Assembly: GCF_001420995.1 (NCBI RefSeq)
Contig: NZ_CP012184.1
Span: forward strand, 1,782,501 to 1,846,500
Length of the DNA: 64,000 bases
From: Pseudonocardia sp. EC080619-01
Lineage (GTDB): Bacteria > Actinomycetota > Actinomycetes > Mycobacteriales > Pseudonocardiaceae
Direction: 5' to 3'
Under the pieces are notes generated by a model. That model was not told the DNA's origin. It did no database searches and saw only the letters and a list, made by a program, of their open reading frames with translations. This document shows positions 19,012-27,859 of this stretch, in pieces. The position numbers and the translations under genes are program-made. Every line of letters starts with the position of its first letter. Positions within the stretch are counted from its first letter, which is position 1.

Positions 19012-20052
19012 ATGCGCGCATGGGGCGTCACCTACGACACCGGCTTCACCCACTGCGGAAGCACGACCCACGAGCCGTTCGACCCCGTGGTCGTCGCCGA
19101 GGACATGCGGATCATCCGTGACGAGCTCCACGCCGACGCCGTCCGGATCACCGGCGGAGTCCCGGACCGCCTGGAGACCGCGGCGCGGCACGCAGCAGCC
19201 GTCGGCCTGGAAGTCTGGTACTGCCCCTTCACCCATGACCTGACCACCGATGAGCTGTTGGAATTCCTCCTGGACGCAGCCGAGCGCGCCGAACGCATCC
19301 GACGAGAAGGGGCGGACATCCGGCTCCTCACCGGTTCGGAGATCAGCATCATGACGATCGGGCTGATGCCCGGCCGGACTCTGGCCGAACGGTCCGCGGT
19401 ACTCACCGACCCGGCACGCGTCCGCGACGTCCTCCCAGGAGTACAGCGGAGGACCAACGCACTACTGGCTCGAGCCGTCGATGGCGCGCGCGAGCGGTTC
19501 GGTGGCCTCATAGGGTACGCATCGCTCCCTATGGAAGGCGTGGACTGGACACCGTTCGACTTCATCGCGACCGACGCGGGCTATCGCGATGCCGGCAACG
19601 CGGCCGCCCTCCCCGCGAACCTCGCCACCATGACCTCACTCGGCACACCGTTCGCCGTCACCGAGTTCGGCTGCGCACCCTTCACCGGAGCCGCGGATCG
19701 GGGGAGCCGCGGGGACATCGTCGCGTACGACGACCAGAGCGGGCAGGCAACGCACCTCACCGAGACCGTGGAGCGCAACGAGCCCGAACAAGCCGCCTAC
19801 CTTCTCGATCTCCTCGACGTCTACGACTCAGGGGGCGTGGACACCGCGTTCGTGTACACCTTCGCCTCCCGCCACCTGCCGACGTCAGAGCATCCTGAGC
19901 AGGACTTCGACCTGGGGAGCTTCGGAATCGTCACGATCCTTCCCGACGGGCGTACCGGCAACGCCTACCCCGGGATGCCCTGGGAGCCGAAAGCGGCCTT
20001 CACCGCGCTGGCCGAGTACGGCCGGCTCCGGGCGGGCGAACCCGTGGCCTGA
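19012..20052 (+). CDS. Conserved hypothetical, glycoside-hydrolase-like TIM-barrel protein
   Basis: A 346-residue soluble protein. Order of recognisable segments: GVTYDTGF near the start, the strand-like ADAVRITGGVPDRL, LEVWYCPF, LLTGSEISIM, FDFIATDAGYRD, FAVTEFGCAPF (candidate acid Glu at a barrel strand end) and VDTAFVYTFASR. The order resembles a clan-A glycoside-hydrolase barrel, but I do not recognise a substrate. I recall relatives carrying the label abortive phage infection protein, which the sequence does not demonstrate. A strong AGGAGG precedes the ATG. Twin TetR operators control it. Codon use looks slightly less GC-rich than neighbours, which hints at transfer. Confidence 0.7.
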   Translation: MRAWGVTYDTGFTHCGSTTHEPFDPVVVAEDMRIIRDELHADAVRITGGVPDRLETAARHAAAVGLEVWYCPFTHDLTTDELLEFLLDAAERAERIRREGADIRLLTGSEISIMTIGLMPGRTLAERSAVLTDPARVRDVLPGVQRRTNALLARAVDGARERFGGLIGYASLPMEGVDWTPFDFIATDAGYRDAGNAAALPANLATMTSLGTPFAVTEFGCAPFTGAADRGSRGDIVAYDDQSGQATHLTETVERNEPEQAAYLLDLLDVYDSGGVDTAFVYTFASRHLPTSEHPEQDFDLGSFGIVTILPDGRTGNAYPGMPWEPKAAFTALAEYGRLRAGEPVA

Positions 20053-20101
20053 ACCGGCGCCGTCCATCGACGGCAGCTCCGTCCGGTGCTGGAACACGAT
20101 G

Positions 20102-20731
20102 CTACTGCGATGGCCGTGATCTTCCCTCCTGAGGATCATGCGGACGACCTCTGACCCCCCGGTACACCAGCACGGCGAGGCAGACGCTCATCAGAAGCGC
20201 GATCATGACGCTCAGGCTGACTCGCCCGGCATCGAGCGGTGCATCGCCCCACAGAAGCGCCGGACCGAGCTGGGCGAGGAGGAACAGCGACAATGTGAGC
20301 GTCTGGCCCCACAGCAGCACGGTCGGAAACTGCTGCCGTACCTTCCGCTCCACTCGGCGCACTGTCCGCTCGTCCTCGGCCCCGGCGAGGACGACCGACA
20401 CGAGCGGGGCCACCCGGCTACCGTGATTGACGCCGATCCTCAGCGGCCCCTCGCGCCGGTCCGCCTCGATGCGCAGCACGCGATGAACGCCCCAGGACAT
20501 CGGTCTACGAATGCTCCGTGGCTCGACAGACACCGACCGGACATCGCTTGCCGGGACGGACAGGGCGTCTGCGCGGAGCCGTTTCTCGGCCGGGTTCGGC
20601 TCGAAGGTCAATCCGCCCGCGGTCACCGTCAGCACGCCACTGCGCGGCCACCGACCGGCATGGCTCACCGCCGGAACTCGCACCGATCGACCCCCTCTCC
20701 ACGGATCGGTACCCGATCCGGCAGGACCCAT
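20102..20731 (-). CDS. Hypothetical GRAM/PH-like membrane protein
   Basis: A 209-residue protein. The first part (GVLTVTAGGLTFEPNPAEKRL, SVPASDVRSVSVEP, VLRIEADRREGPLRIGV) looks like a GRAM or PH-like beta domain. The second half has two transmembrane segments (LLWGQTLTLSLFLLAQLGPALL and VSLSVMIALLMSVCLAVLVY in parts). ATG at 20731 has GGAG close upstream. No operon partner. Function unknown; perhaps a lipid- or membrane-associated factor. Confidence 0.65.
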   Translation of the reverse strand: MGPAGSGTDPWRGGRSVRVPAVSHAGRWPRSGVLTVTAGGLTFEPNPAEKRLRADALSVPASDVRSVSVEPRSIRRPMSWGVHRVLRIEADRREGPLRIGVNHGSRVAPLVSVVLAGAEDERTVRRVERKVRQQFPTVLLWGQTLTLSLFLLAQLGPALLWGDAPLDAGRVSLSVMIALLMSVCLAVLVYRGVRGRPHDPQEGRSRPSQ

Positions 20732-20848
20732 GATCTCCGCAGACGGAGCCCGGCCGGCCGCCGACCGCTCCCGAACCGATGGTCACTCAGCACAGCTAGG
20801 ACCGGGCATGAAAAAGGCCAGGACCGAAGTCCTGGCCTGGTGAAGCAG

Positions 20849-20923
<75 letters not shown>

Positions 20924-21016
20924 TTGCGACATGAAGAACAGTACACGTCCCGGTTTCCGCCCCGAGAAGGGGGGTCCCCGGCCCCGTCATGCCCGCGTGG
21001 CCGGACGGGACCGCTC

Positions 21017-21874
21017 TCATCCGGTCCACTCGCCGCGGTCGTCGCCGCCCTCGTCGACCGGGGGCGGCACCTCCCGGAGCCGCCGTATCGCGGGGTCGCC
21101 GGCCCAGAACTCCTCGAACCCGTCGCCGGCGAAGCGCTCGGCGACGAGGTGCATCGCGATGTCGAAACGCACGTACCCGGCCGCGAGCAGCACGGTCGCC
21201 GGGTCGTCGGTGTACATGCCCCAGGTCTGGTCACCCGCGATACCGCCGATGACGGCCTGCTCGCGGTCGGCCACGACGACGAGCATGCGCCGGCCGAGGA
21301 CGGCCTCGACGGTGTCCGGTGGCGAGTAACGGTGCTCGGTCGTCCAGCCGACCGGGTCGTGGTCGCGTCCGAACACGACGGTCGCGACCGCCGCGCCTCG
21401 TTCCTCGGACCTGCGGACGGAGGGCTTGAGCCGCTCGAGGTCCTCCGGCCAGCCCGAGACCCACAGCTCCGTGCGGGCCGCGACGACGACGTCCTCGGCG
21501 CGGTCGAGCAGGGTCTCGCGCTCGGACAGCGAGTGCGCCAGCCGCACCCGGGGCGGCGACGTCAGCCTCGGCATCTCGTCCTCGAGGACCCCGAGCGTAC
21601 GGTCGAAGTCCCGGCGCATCCGCTCGAGCAGCGAGTCGGGCGGCAGCGGCACGTAGCCGACACCGTCCTCGTCGGACCGGACCTCGTAGGCCGCACCCCG
21701 GCCGACGAGCTTGCCCAGCGTCTCGTAGACGGTGCTGCGCGGGACGCCCGACCGCTTCGCCACCTCGTACCCGTTGACCGGCTCCCCCGCGACGACGAGC
21801 GCCACGTAGGCCTTGGCCTCGCACCCGGACATGCCGAGGCGTTGCAGTTCATCGGTCACCCGCTGCACGGACAT
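21017..21874 (-). CDS. TrmB family transcriptional regulator
   Basis: A 285-residue protein with an N-terminal winged helix (LGMSGCEAKAYVALVVAGEPVNGYEVAKRSGVPRSTVYETLGKLV in parts), a coiled segment and a C-terminal PLD-like TrmB regulatory domain (ELWVSGWPEDLERLKPSVRRSEERGA, QAVIGGIAGDQTWGMYTD). TrmB-type regulators respond to sugars in archaea; bacterial ligands vary. It is a lone gene between tRNA-Ala and the gluconate module, and its target is not visible. Confidence 0.88.
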   Translation of the reverse strand: MSVQRVTDELQRLGMSGCEAKAYVALVVAGEPVNGYEVAKRSGVPRSTVYETLGKLVGRGAAYEVRSDEDGVGYVPLPPDSLLERMRRDFDRTLGVLEDEMPRLTSPPRVRLAHSLSERETLLDRAEDVVVAARTELWVSGWPEDLERLKPSVRRSEERGAAVATVVFGRDHDPVGWTTEHRYSPPDTVEAVLGRRMLVVVADREQAVIGGIAGDQTWGMYTDDPATVLLAAGYVRFDIAMHLVAERFAGDGFEEFWAGDPAIRRLREVPPPVDEGGDDRGEWTG

Positions 21875-22035
21875 TGCGAGATCATCTCACCCGTTCGACA
21901 CGCGTTCGTGCGGCCCCGGTGCCCGACGCACCCCTGACCGCGGTCCGGCACGGCCGGCCCCGGGGAGTGAATCGATCGTGGCGGACCGGACGCTACGGGC
22001 GGAACCGCCCCATCATCACAATGACCGATCACCAC

Positions 22036-22749
22036 TCAGCCGGTGACCTCGCGCATCGCCGACGCCGCCTCGGTGAGGATCTCGCGCATCGCGGCCTCGG
22101 CGGCGACGGCGTCGCCGGAGCGGACGGCGTCGGCGACGTCACCGTGCAGCCGGATCGCGACCGGCTCGGGACGCGCCGGCATGAGGTGGTGCCGGGTCCG
22201 GCCGGCGAGCACCTCGGCGACGACGCCGTCGAGCGCGGCGAGCATCTCGTTCCCGGACGCCGCGAGCAGCGCGCGGTGGAACCGGACGTCGGCCCCGAGG
22301 TAGGCCTCCAGGTCGCCGGACCGTCCGTGCACGGCCATGTCCATCACCGCGCCGACCAGCTCGCCGCACTGCTCCGGGGTGGCCCGGACGGCGGCCAGTG
22401 CCGCGGCCACCGGTTCGACGCCCTGGCGCAGCTCGGACAGCGACCGGAGCTGGCCGTCGCGGTCCGGGCCGTCCAGCCGCCAGCGGATCACCCGCGGGTC
22501 GTGCACGTTCCAGCGCTCGCGGGGCGCGACGGTCGTCCCGACGCGACGGCGGCTCTGCACCAGCCCCATCGACTCGAGCACCCGCACGGCCTCGCGGACC
22601 ACGGTCCGCGACACGCCGTAGCGCTCGACGAGCTCGTCGGCGCGCAGCACCGTCCCCGGGGCCAGCTCACCGCCCGCGACGAGCGAGCCGATCCGGTCGA
22701 GCACGCCCGCGTGCAACCCGGCGCCTGCCGTCCCGTCCACGCTGTCCAC
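22036..22749 (-). CDS. GntR family (FadR/FCD) regulator of the gluconate genes
   Basis: A 237-residue protein: winged-helix DNA-binding domain (GTVLRADELVERYGVSRTVVREAVRVLESMGLVQSRRRVGT in parts) and a helical FCD ligand domain with metal ligands in LGADVRFHRALLAASGN and RLHGDVADAV. Divergent from gluconokinase and GntP, so gluconate or 6-phosphogluconate is the likely signal. Start GTG at 22749; a GTG at 22740 is also possible. A perfect palindrome lies 70 bases upstream. Confidence 0.9.
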   Translation of the reverse strand: MDSVDGTAGAGLHAGVLDRIGSLVAGGELAPGTVLRADELVERYGVSRTVVREAVRVLESMGLVQSRRRVGTTVAPRERWNVHDPRVIRWRLDGPDRDGQLRSLSELRQGVEPVAAALAAVRATPEQCGELVGAVMDMAVHGRSGDLEAYLGADVRFHRALLAASGNEMLAALDGVVAEVLAGRTRHHLMPARPEPVAIRLHGDVADAVRSGDAVAAEAAMREILTEAASAMREVTG

Positions 22750-22817
22750 ACCTCGGATCCTCGCACCTGTGCGGGCCCGGCACCTGTTTCCACATATCTG
22801 TATCGGTCCGGTCTTGA

Positions 22818-22832
22818 ATAAGTACTACTTAT
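22818..22832. promoter_or_regulatory. GntR operator, perfect palindrome ATAAGTA-C-TACTTAT
   Basis: A 15-bp perfect palindrome in the 163-base divergent region. TTGAAT (22814-22819), a -35-like hexamer for the gluconokinase gene, overlaps its left end. This AT-rich block stands out against the GC-rich background. Binding would cover the promoter toward 22913. Confidence 0.65.
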
Positions 22833-22912
22833 CGCGCACTCTGGTCCACCAGCGACCGGGTGCCCCCGGTCCGCGTGCCGGAGCCGTCACAGCACGAGGA
22901 GCCGATGCAGCG

Positions 22913-23449
22913 ATGCAGCAGCCGACCCCACGCCCGCCCCTGGTCGTCGTGATGGGGGTGTCCGGCTCCGGGAAGTCCACCGTCGGCGCCGCCCTCGCCG
23001 AGCGTCTCGGGGTCGGCTTCACCGACGCCGACGCCCTGCACCCGGCGGCGAACGTCGCCAAGATGCACGCCGGCGTCGCGCTGACCGACGCCGACCGCGA
23101 GCCCTGGCTCGACATCGTCGGCGGGCAGCTCGCCGGCCACGCCGCGAGCGGCCTCGTCGTCGCCTGCTCGGCGCTGCGCCGCGACTACCGCGACCGGCTG
23201 CGCCGGCACGCCCCTGCCACCGTCTTCCTCCACCTCGCCGGGGACCACGACACCCTGGCCGCGCGGATGACGGGCCGCGAGGGGCACTTCATGCCCCCGG
23301 CCCTGCTGGGCTCCCAGCTCGCCACGCTCGAGCCGCTCGGCGCCGACGAGATCGGCGCCACACTGGACATCGCCCGGACCGTCGACGAGCTGGTCGAGGC
23401 CGGCGCCGACGCCGTCACCGGGCACGGCACGGAGGTCTCCTCCCGATGA
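22913..23449 (+). CDS. gntK: Gluconokinase
   Basis: A 178-residue P-loop kinase. Walker A is GVSGSGKST at residues 15-23. Further family marks are FTDADALHPAANVAKMHAG, WLDIVGG, VVACSALRRDYRDRLR and the lid GHFMPPALLGSQLATLEPL. It phosphorylates D-gluconate to 6-phosphogluconate for the pentose phosphate route. GAGGA lies 12 bases before the ATG. Its stop overlaps the permease start as ATGA (23446-23449). Confidence 0.95.
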   Translation: MQQPTPRPPLVVVMGVSGSGKSTVGAALAERLGVGFTDADALHPAANVAKMHAGVALTDADREPWLDIVGGQLAGHAASGLVVACSALRRDYRDRLRRHAPATVFLHLAGDHDTLAARMTGREGHFMPPALLGSQLATLEPLGADEIGATLDIARTVDELVEAGADAVTGHGTEVSSR

Positions 23450-24918
23450 CGACCCTGCTCACGCACCCCGCGCTCGTCCTCGCCGCCGAGCAGACCGAAC
23501 CGGTCGCCTCGGCCGGACGCCTGCTGACCGCGGCGCTGGTCGGCATCCTCGCCCTCGTCCTGCTGATCACGCAGTTCTCGCTGCACCCGTTCCTCGCGCT
23601 GACGATCGGCTCGCTGCTGGTCGCCGCCGTCGCCGGGATGTCCATGGGGGACGCGGTCGACGCGTTCTCCGAGGGCTTCGGCGACACCGCCGCGAGCGTC
23701 GGGACACTGATCGCGCTCGGCGCGATGTTCGGCAAGCTGCTCGCCGACTCCGGCGGCGCCGACCGGCTGGTCGACACGATCATCGCCCGTTCCGGGCCGC
23801 GGTCGCTGCCGTGGGCGATGGCGCTCGTCGGGGCCCTGATCGGGCTGCCGATGTTCTTCGAGATCGGCCTGGTCATCCTGATGCCGGTGATCTTCCTGGT
23901 GGCCCGGCGGGCCCAGGTGTCGCTGATCGCCGTCGGCATCCCGGCGCTCGCCGGGCTGTCCGCGATGCACGGTCTGGTGCCGCCGCACCCCGGGCCGCTG
24001 GCCGCGATCGGGGTCCTGAACGCCGACCTCGGGATCACCCTCGTGCTGGGCGTCCTCGTCTCGATCCCGGTGATCGTGCTGGCCGGTCCGCTGTTCGCGA
24101 AGCTCGCCGCCCGCTGGGTGGACGTGTCGCCGCCCGCGCTGTTCGAGTCGAAGGTCCCGGCGGGGACGTCCACAGGCGGCTCCGCGGCGCCCGCCGACGC
24201 CGGCACCGACACCAGCACGGACACCCCGGCCGCCGAGGACGAGCCCACCCGCCGCCCTGGCTTCGGGATCACGCTGTTCACCGTGCTGCTGCCCGTCGTG
24301 CTGATGATGGGCAAGGCGGTCGGCGACATCGCGGCCGACGAGGGCAACCCCGTCCGGTCCGCACTGGACTTCGTCGGCACCCCGCTCGTGGCGCTGCTGC
24401 TGTCGGTGCTCGTCGCGATGTTCACCCTGGGCGGCGGGGCCGGGATGAGCCGCCGGGCCGTCACCGGCTCGCTGGAGCGGTCGCTGCCCGCGATCGCCGG
24501 CATCGTGCTGATCGTCGCCGCAGGCGGCGGGTTCAAGCAGACCCTGGTCGACACCGGGATCGGCGCGATGATCGCCGGATGGGCCACCGGCGCCGGCATC
24601 TCGGCGCTGCTGCTGGGCTGGCTGGTCGCCGTCGCGATCCGGCTGGCGACGGGCTCGGCGACGGTCGCCACGGTGACCGCCGCCGGGATCCTGGTGCCGC
24701 TGCTGCCGGGCCTGGACCCGACCCAGACGTCGCTGCTGGTGCTCGCCATCGGCGCCGGCTCGGTGTTCTTCTCGTTCGTCAACGACGCCGGGTTCTGGCT
24801 GGTCAAGGAGTACTTCGGACTGACGGTCGGGCAGAACGTCAAGACCTGGTCGGTCATGGAGACGGTGCTGTCGGTCGCCGGCCTGGTGCTCGTCCTGTTG
24901 CTGGACCTGGTCCTCTAG
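23446..24918 (+). CDS. gntP: Gluconate:H+ symporter, GntP family
   Basis: A 490-residue permease with about 12-14 hydrophobic segments. Typical GntP stretches are FSEGFGDTAASVGTLIALGAMFGKLLADSGGADRL (in parts), LPMFFEIGLVILMPVIF, GLVPPHPGPLAAIGVL and the C-terminal SVFFSFVNDAGFWLVKEYFG. It imports gluconate. Translationally coupled to gluconokinase by a 4-base overlap. A cytosolic, Thr/Ala/Asp-rich loop of about 35 residues sits mid-protein. Confidence 0.95.
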   Translation: MTTLLTHPALVLAAEQTEPVASAGRLLTAALVGILALVLLITQFSLHPFLALTIGSLLVAAVAGMSMGDAVDAFSEGFGDTAASVGTLIALGAMFGKLLADSGGADRLVDTIIARSGPRSLPWAMALVGALIGLPMFFEIGLVILMPVIFLVARRAQVSLIAVGIPALAGLSAMHGLVPPHPGPLAAIGVLNADLGITLVLGVLVSIPVIVLAGPLFAKLAARWVDVSPPALFESKVPAGTSTGGSAAPADAGTDTSTDTPAAEDEPTRRPGFGITLFTVLLPVVLMMGKAVGDIAADEGNPVRSALDFVGTPLVALLLSVLVAMFTLGGGAGMSRRAVTGSLERSLPAIAGIVLIVAAGGGFKQTLVDTGIGAMIAGWATGAGISALLLGWLVAVAIRLATGSATVATVTAAGILVPLLPGLDPTQTSLLVLAIGAGSVFFSFVNDAGFWLVKEYFGLTVGQNVKTWSVMETVLSVAGLVLVLLLDLVL

Positions 24919-24922
24919 CCCC

Positions 24923-26377
24923 TCAGACGAGGACGTCGGCGCGGGCCCCCGGCAGGGGGTCCGCGCCGTCCGCGTTCCCCGCCACCTCGTCCGCCGCCCG
25001 GCGCAGCCTGCGCACCGCCTCGGCGAGCACCGGCTCGGGGTGGGTGAAGGGCAGCCGGAGCCGGTCGGTGAACGCGTGGCCCGCGCCGAACCGGGGGCCC
25101 GGTGCCAGCACCAGCCCGTGCCGCGGGGCCACCGCCGCCAGTGCGGTCGAGCGGGGCGCCCCGAGATCGCACCAGAGCGCGAGCCCGCCGCCGGGCAGGT
25201 CGAACCGCCACTCCGGCAGGACGGCGGCCAGCTCGGCGGCGAGACGGTCCCGGCGGGCCCGCAGCTGCCCGGTCCGCTCGGCCCGCACCACACCCAGCGC
25301 GTCCAGCACCTCCACCCCGACCAGCTGCTCCAGCACCGGCGGCGCGATCTGGGAGCGGGCGAGCCGGCGGCGCATCCGGGCGGCCTGCTCGCGGCCCGCC
25401 CGGATCCAGCCGAGCCGGAGCCCGCCCCAGGCGATCTTGCTGGTGCTGCCGACGGTGACGACGTCGTCGGGCCGCGGTGCGTGCGCGGCGCACGGCAGCG
25501 GGACGGCCGCGCCCGGCCCGCGCAGGTCCAGCTCGGCGAACGACTCGTCGACGATCGCGACCGTGCCGTGCCGGGCGAGGCGCTGCAGCAGGCGGGCCCG
25601 CGCGTCGTCGTCGAGGAGGCGGCCGGTCGGGTTCTGGAAGTCCGCCATCAGGTACGCGGCCCGCGCCGCCGTCTGCCGGGCGGCCCGCGGCAGCGCGGTC
25701 TCGGCCGGGTCCTCCCCGACGGCGACCGGCACCGGGCGGACACCGGCGTCGGCGAGCACGTCCAGCGCCGACGGGTACGTGGGGTGCTCGACGAGCACCC
25801 GGTCCCCGGGCCCGGCGATCTCGGCGACCGCCAGGTGCAGCGCGTGCAGCGCACCGCCGGTCACGACGATCGCGTCCGGGCCGGTCGGGACACCCCGCTC
25901 GGTGAACCGGGCGGCGATCCGCTCCCGCAGCCCGGCCAGGCCGTCGGGGCCGTAGCCGTGCCCGGCGAGCTCGGCCTCCAGCCGCTCGGTGGCCCGCCGC
26001 ACCAGCGACGACATCGCGGACGGCGCCGCCGGCGCGGCGTGCGCGAGGTCGATCACGCCACCACGGACCGGGCCGGGCGCCCAGACGCCGTCGACGCGCA
26101 GCTCGTCGTCGGGCAGCCGGACCCAGGTGCCGGATCCCTGCCGGGCCTCGGCCCAGCCGTCGTCGCGCAGGTCGCGGTACGCCCGGGTGACGGTCACCCG
26201 GCTCACGGCGAGCTGTCCGGCCAGCGCCCGCTCGGCGGGGAGCCGGGTGCCCGACGCGAGCCGCCCGTCCCCCACCAGCACCCGGATCGCGTCGGTCAGC
26301 GCCCGGTACGCCGGCCCGCGCCCACCGCGCACGTCACCGCAGAGCTCGGCCAGCCGGGCCGCGCCGATTCCGTCCAT
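24923..26377 (-). CDS. MocR-type PLP-dependent regulator (GntR HTH plus aminotransferase domain)
   Basis: A 484-residue fusion: an N-terminal GntR winged helix (LASGTRLPAERALAGQLAVSRVTVTRAYRDL in parts, residues 30-75) followed by a fold-type-I aminotransferase domain. PLP contacts visible are VTGGALHAL, YLMADFQNPTG, VDESFAELD and the lysine in VGSTSKIAWGGLRLGW. MocR proteins regulate PyrR, GABA or vitamin B6 genes; the neighbour here is a YczE-type membrane protein, a common partner of this family. It converges on gntP with only 4 bases between stops. Confidence 0.92.
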   Translation of the reverse strand: MDGIGAARLAELCGDVRGGRGPAYRALTDAIRVLVGDGRLASGTRLPAERALAGQLAVSRVTVTRAYRDLRDDGWAEARQGSGTWVRLPDDELRVDGVWAPGPVRGGVIDLAHAAPAAPSAMSSLVRRATERLEAELAGHGYGPDGLAGLRERIAARFTERGVPTGPDAIVVTGGALHALHLAVAEIAGPGDRVLVEHPTYPSALDVLADAGVRPVPVAVGEDPAETALPRAARQTAARAAYLMADFQNPTGRLLDDDARARLLQRLARHGTVAIVDESFAELDLRGPGAAVPLPCAAHAPRPDDVVTVGSTSKIAWGGLRLGWIRAGREQAARMRRRLARSQIAPPVLEQLVGVEVLDALGVVRAERTGQLRARRDRLAAELAAVLPEWRFDLPGGGLALWCDLGAPRSTALAAVAPRHGLVLAPGPRFGAGHAFTDRLRLPFTHPEPVLAEAVRRLRRAADEVAGNADGADPLPGARADVLV

Positions 26378-26486
26378 TTCCAGTCCACTTCCGCCGGATT
26401 GGCCTGATGACCGCGGGCCGGTCCGTCGTGGAGCATGCCATTTCGTGACGATCGACAGGAGGCGCAGCCGGTGGACGGTCGCCGGG

Positions 26487-27086
26487 ATGCCCCGGCGCGG
26501 ACGGCGGCTCACCCAGCTGGTGCTCGGGCTGCTGGCCTACGCGTTCTCGATGGCGCTGATGATGCGCGCCGGGCTCGGCTCGATGCCGTGGGACGTGCTG
26601 CACCAGGGCCTCGCGGTGCACACCGGGCTCCCGATCGGGGCGCTGACGGCGCTGGTAGCGGTCGTCGTCCTGCTGCTGTGGATCCCGCTGCGGGAGCGGC
26701 CGGGGATCGGGACGGTGGCGAACGTCGTCGTCATCGGACTGTCGGTCGACGCCGCGCTCGCGGTGGTCCCCGCGGTGGAGGCGCTGCCCGGCCGGATCGG
26801 GCTCGCGGTGGCCGGGATCGTGCTCAACGCGGCGGCGACGGCGGCCTACATCGGGGTCGGGCTGGGCCCGGGCCCGCGGGACGGGCTGATGACCGGGCTC
26901 GCGGCCCGCACCGGCCGGTCGGTGCGGCTGGTGCGGACCGCGATCGAGGTGACGGTCGTGCTCACCGGCTGGCTGCTCGGCGGCACCTTCGGGGTGGTGA
27001 CGGTGCTCTACGCGTTCGGGGTCGGGCCGCTGATCCAGTGGTTCCTGCCGCGGCTCACCGTCCGGACGCCCGGGGCCGCGACCTAA
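26487..27086 (+). CDS. YczE/YyaS/YitT-like membrane protein
   Basis: A 199-residue integral membrane protein with five or six hydrophobic segments. Typical segments are RLTQLVLGLLAYAFSMALMM, GLGSMPWDVLHQGLA, IGTVANVVVIGLSVDA, IGVGLGPGPRDGLMTGLA and GVVTVLYAFGVGPLIQWFLP. This small family often sits divergent from a MocR regulator, as here, which suggests it is the regulator's target. Function unknown, perhaps transport. Start could also be the in-frame GTG at 26445. Its stop overlaps the convergent DsbA-like gene by 4 bases. Confidence 0.8.
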   Translation: MPRRGRRLTQLVLGLLAYAFSMALMMRAGLGSMPWDVLHQGLAVHTGLPIGALTALVAVVVLLLWIPLRERPGIGTVANVVVIGLSVDAALAVVPAVEALPGRIGLAVAGIVLNAAATAAYIGVGLGPGPRDGLMTGLAARTGRSVRLVRTAIEVTVVLTGWLLGGTFGVVTVLYAFGVGPLIQWFLPRLTVRTPGAAT

Positions 27087-27817
27087 CCGGTCACCTGCGT
27101 CAGCCAGGCCCCGTTCGAGAGGTCGGCCTTGGTGCCCTGCACGAGGACGGTCGGGGTGCCGAACCCGCCCCCGGGGGCGGCCTTCGGGTCGGCGGCGGCC
27201 GCGCGGGTGGCGTCGGCGATCGCCTGCGAGCTCTCCTGGCGGGTGACGCAGCCGCCGAAGTCGCCGGTCGCGCCGAGCTCGGTGCCCAGCGCGGTCAGCT
27301 GCTGCACGGTGAGCCCGGCGCCGCCCTCGCTCGGCTGGTCGGTGTAGAGCCGGGAGTGGTAGGCCGGGAAGATCCCGGCGTCGGCGGCACAGAGCGCCGC
27401 GTTTCCGGCCCGGGTGGAGTACCCGGGCGGGGTCGTGCGGTCGTCGAGGATGGCGACGTGGTGATAGTTGATCTTCGCCTTGCCCTCGTTGAGCGCTGCG
27501 GTGAGGTCGCCGCCGTAGTACCGCTCGAGCTCCTTGCAGTTCGGGCAGAGGTAGTCCTCGTAGATGTCCACGGTGACCGGCGCGGCCGGGTCCCCGGCCG
27601 TCACGACGACGCCGTCACGCGCGACCGCATAGGCCGGGACGGCCGACGAGTTGTAGTTCTGCCAGGCCACGTACACCCCGGCGAGCACGGCGACGGCGAG
27701 CACGACGCCCGCGATCACCAGCCCCCGGCCGGCACCGCCCGACTTCTTCGGCGTGATCCCGGCCGCCTGCAACCGGGCGTGCCCGGCCTGCCGCCGCTCC
27801 CGCTCTGTCCGTCCCAT
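27083..27817 (-). CDS. Membrane-anchored DsbA-like thioredoxin-fold protein
   Basis: A 244-residue protein: basic cytosolic N-terminus (residues 1-30), one transmembrane helix (about 31-51) and an extracytoplasmic DsbA/Thioredoxin_4 domain. The active site is CPNC at 91-94 in DIYEDYLCPNCKELERY. The cis-Pro region is GFGTPTVLVQG. It probably makes or isomerises disulfides outside the membrane. The MauE-like gene lies 42 bases upstream; MauE-type quinone-linked proteins are known companions that reoxidise such thiol proteins. Confidence 0.9.
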   Translation of the reverse strand: MGRTERERRQAGHARLQAAGITPKKSGGAGRGLVIAGVVLAVAVLAGVYVAWQNYNSSAVPAYAVARDGVVVTAGDPAAPVTVDIYEDYLCPNCKELERYYGGDLTAALNEGKAKINYHHVAILDDRTTPPGYSTRAGNAALCAADAGIFPAYHSRLYTDQPSEGGAGLTVQQLTALGTELGATGDFGGCVTRQESSQAIADATRAAAADPKAAPGGGFGTPTVLVQGTKADLSNGAWLTQVTG

Positions 27818-27859
27818 CCTGCGTCTCCTCCGTTGCTCCCCGGCACCCGCCGGGCCTGG

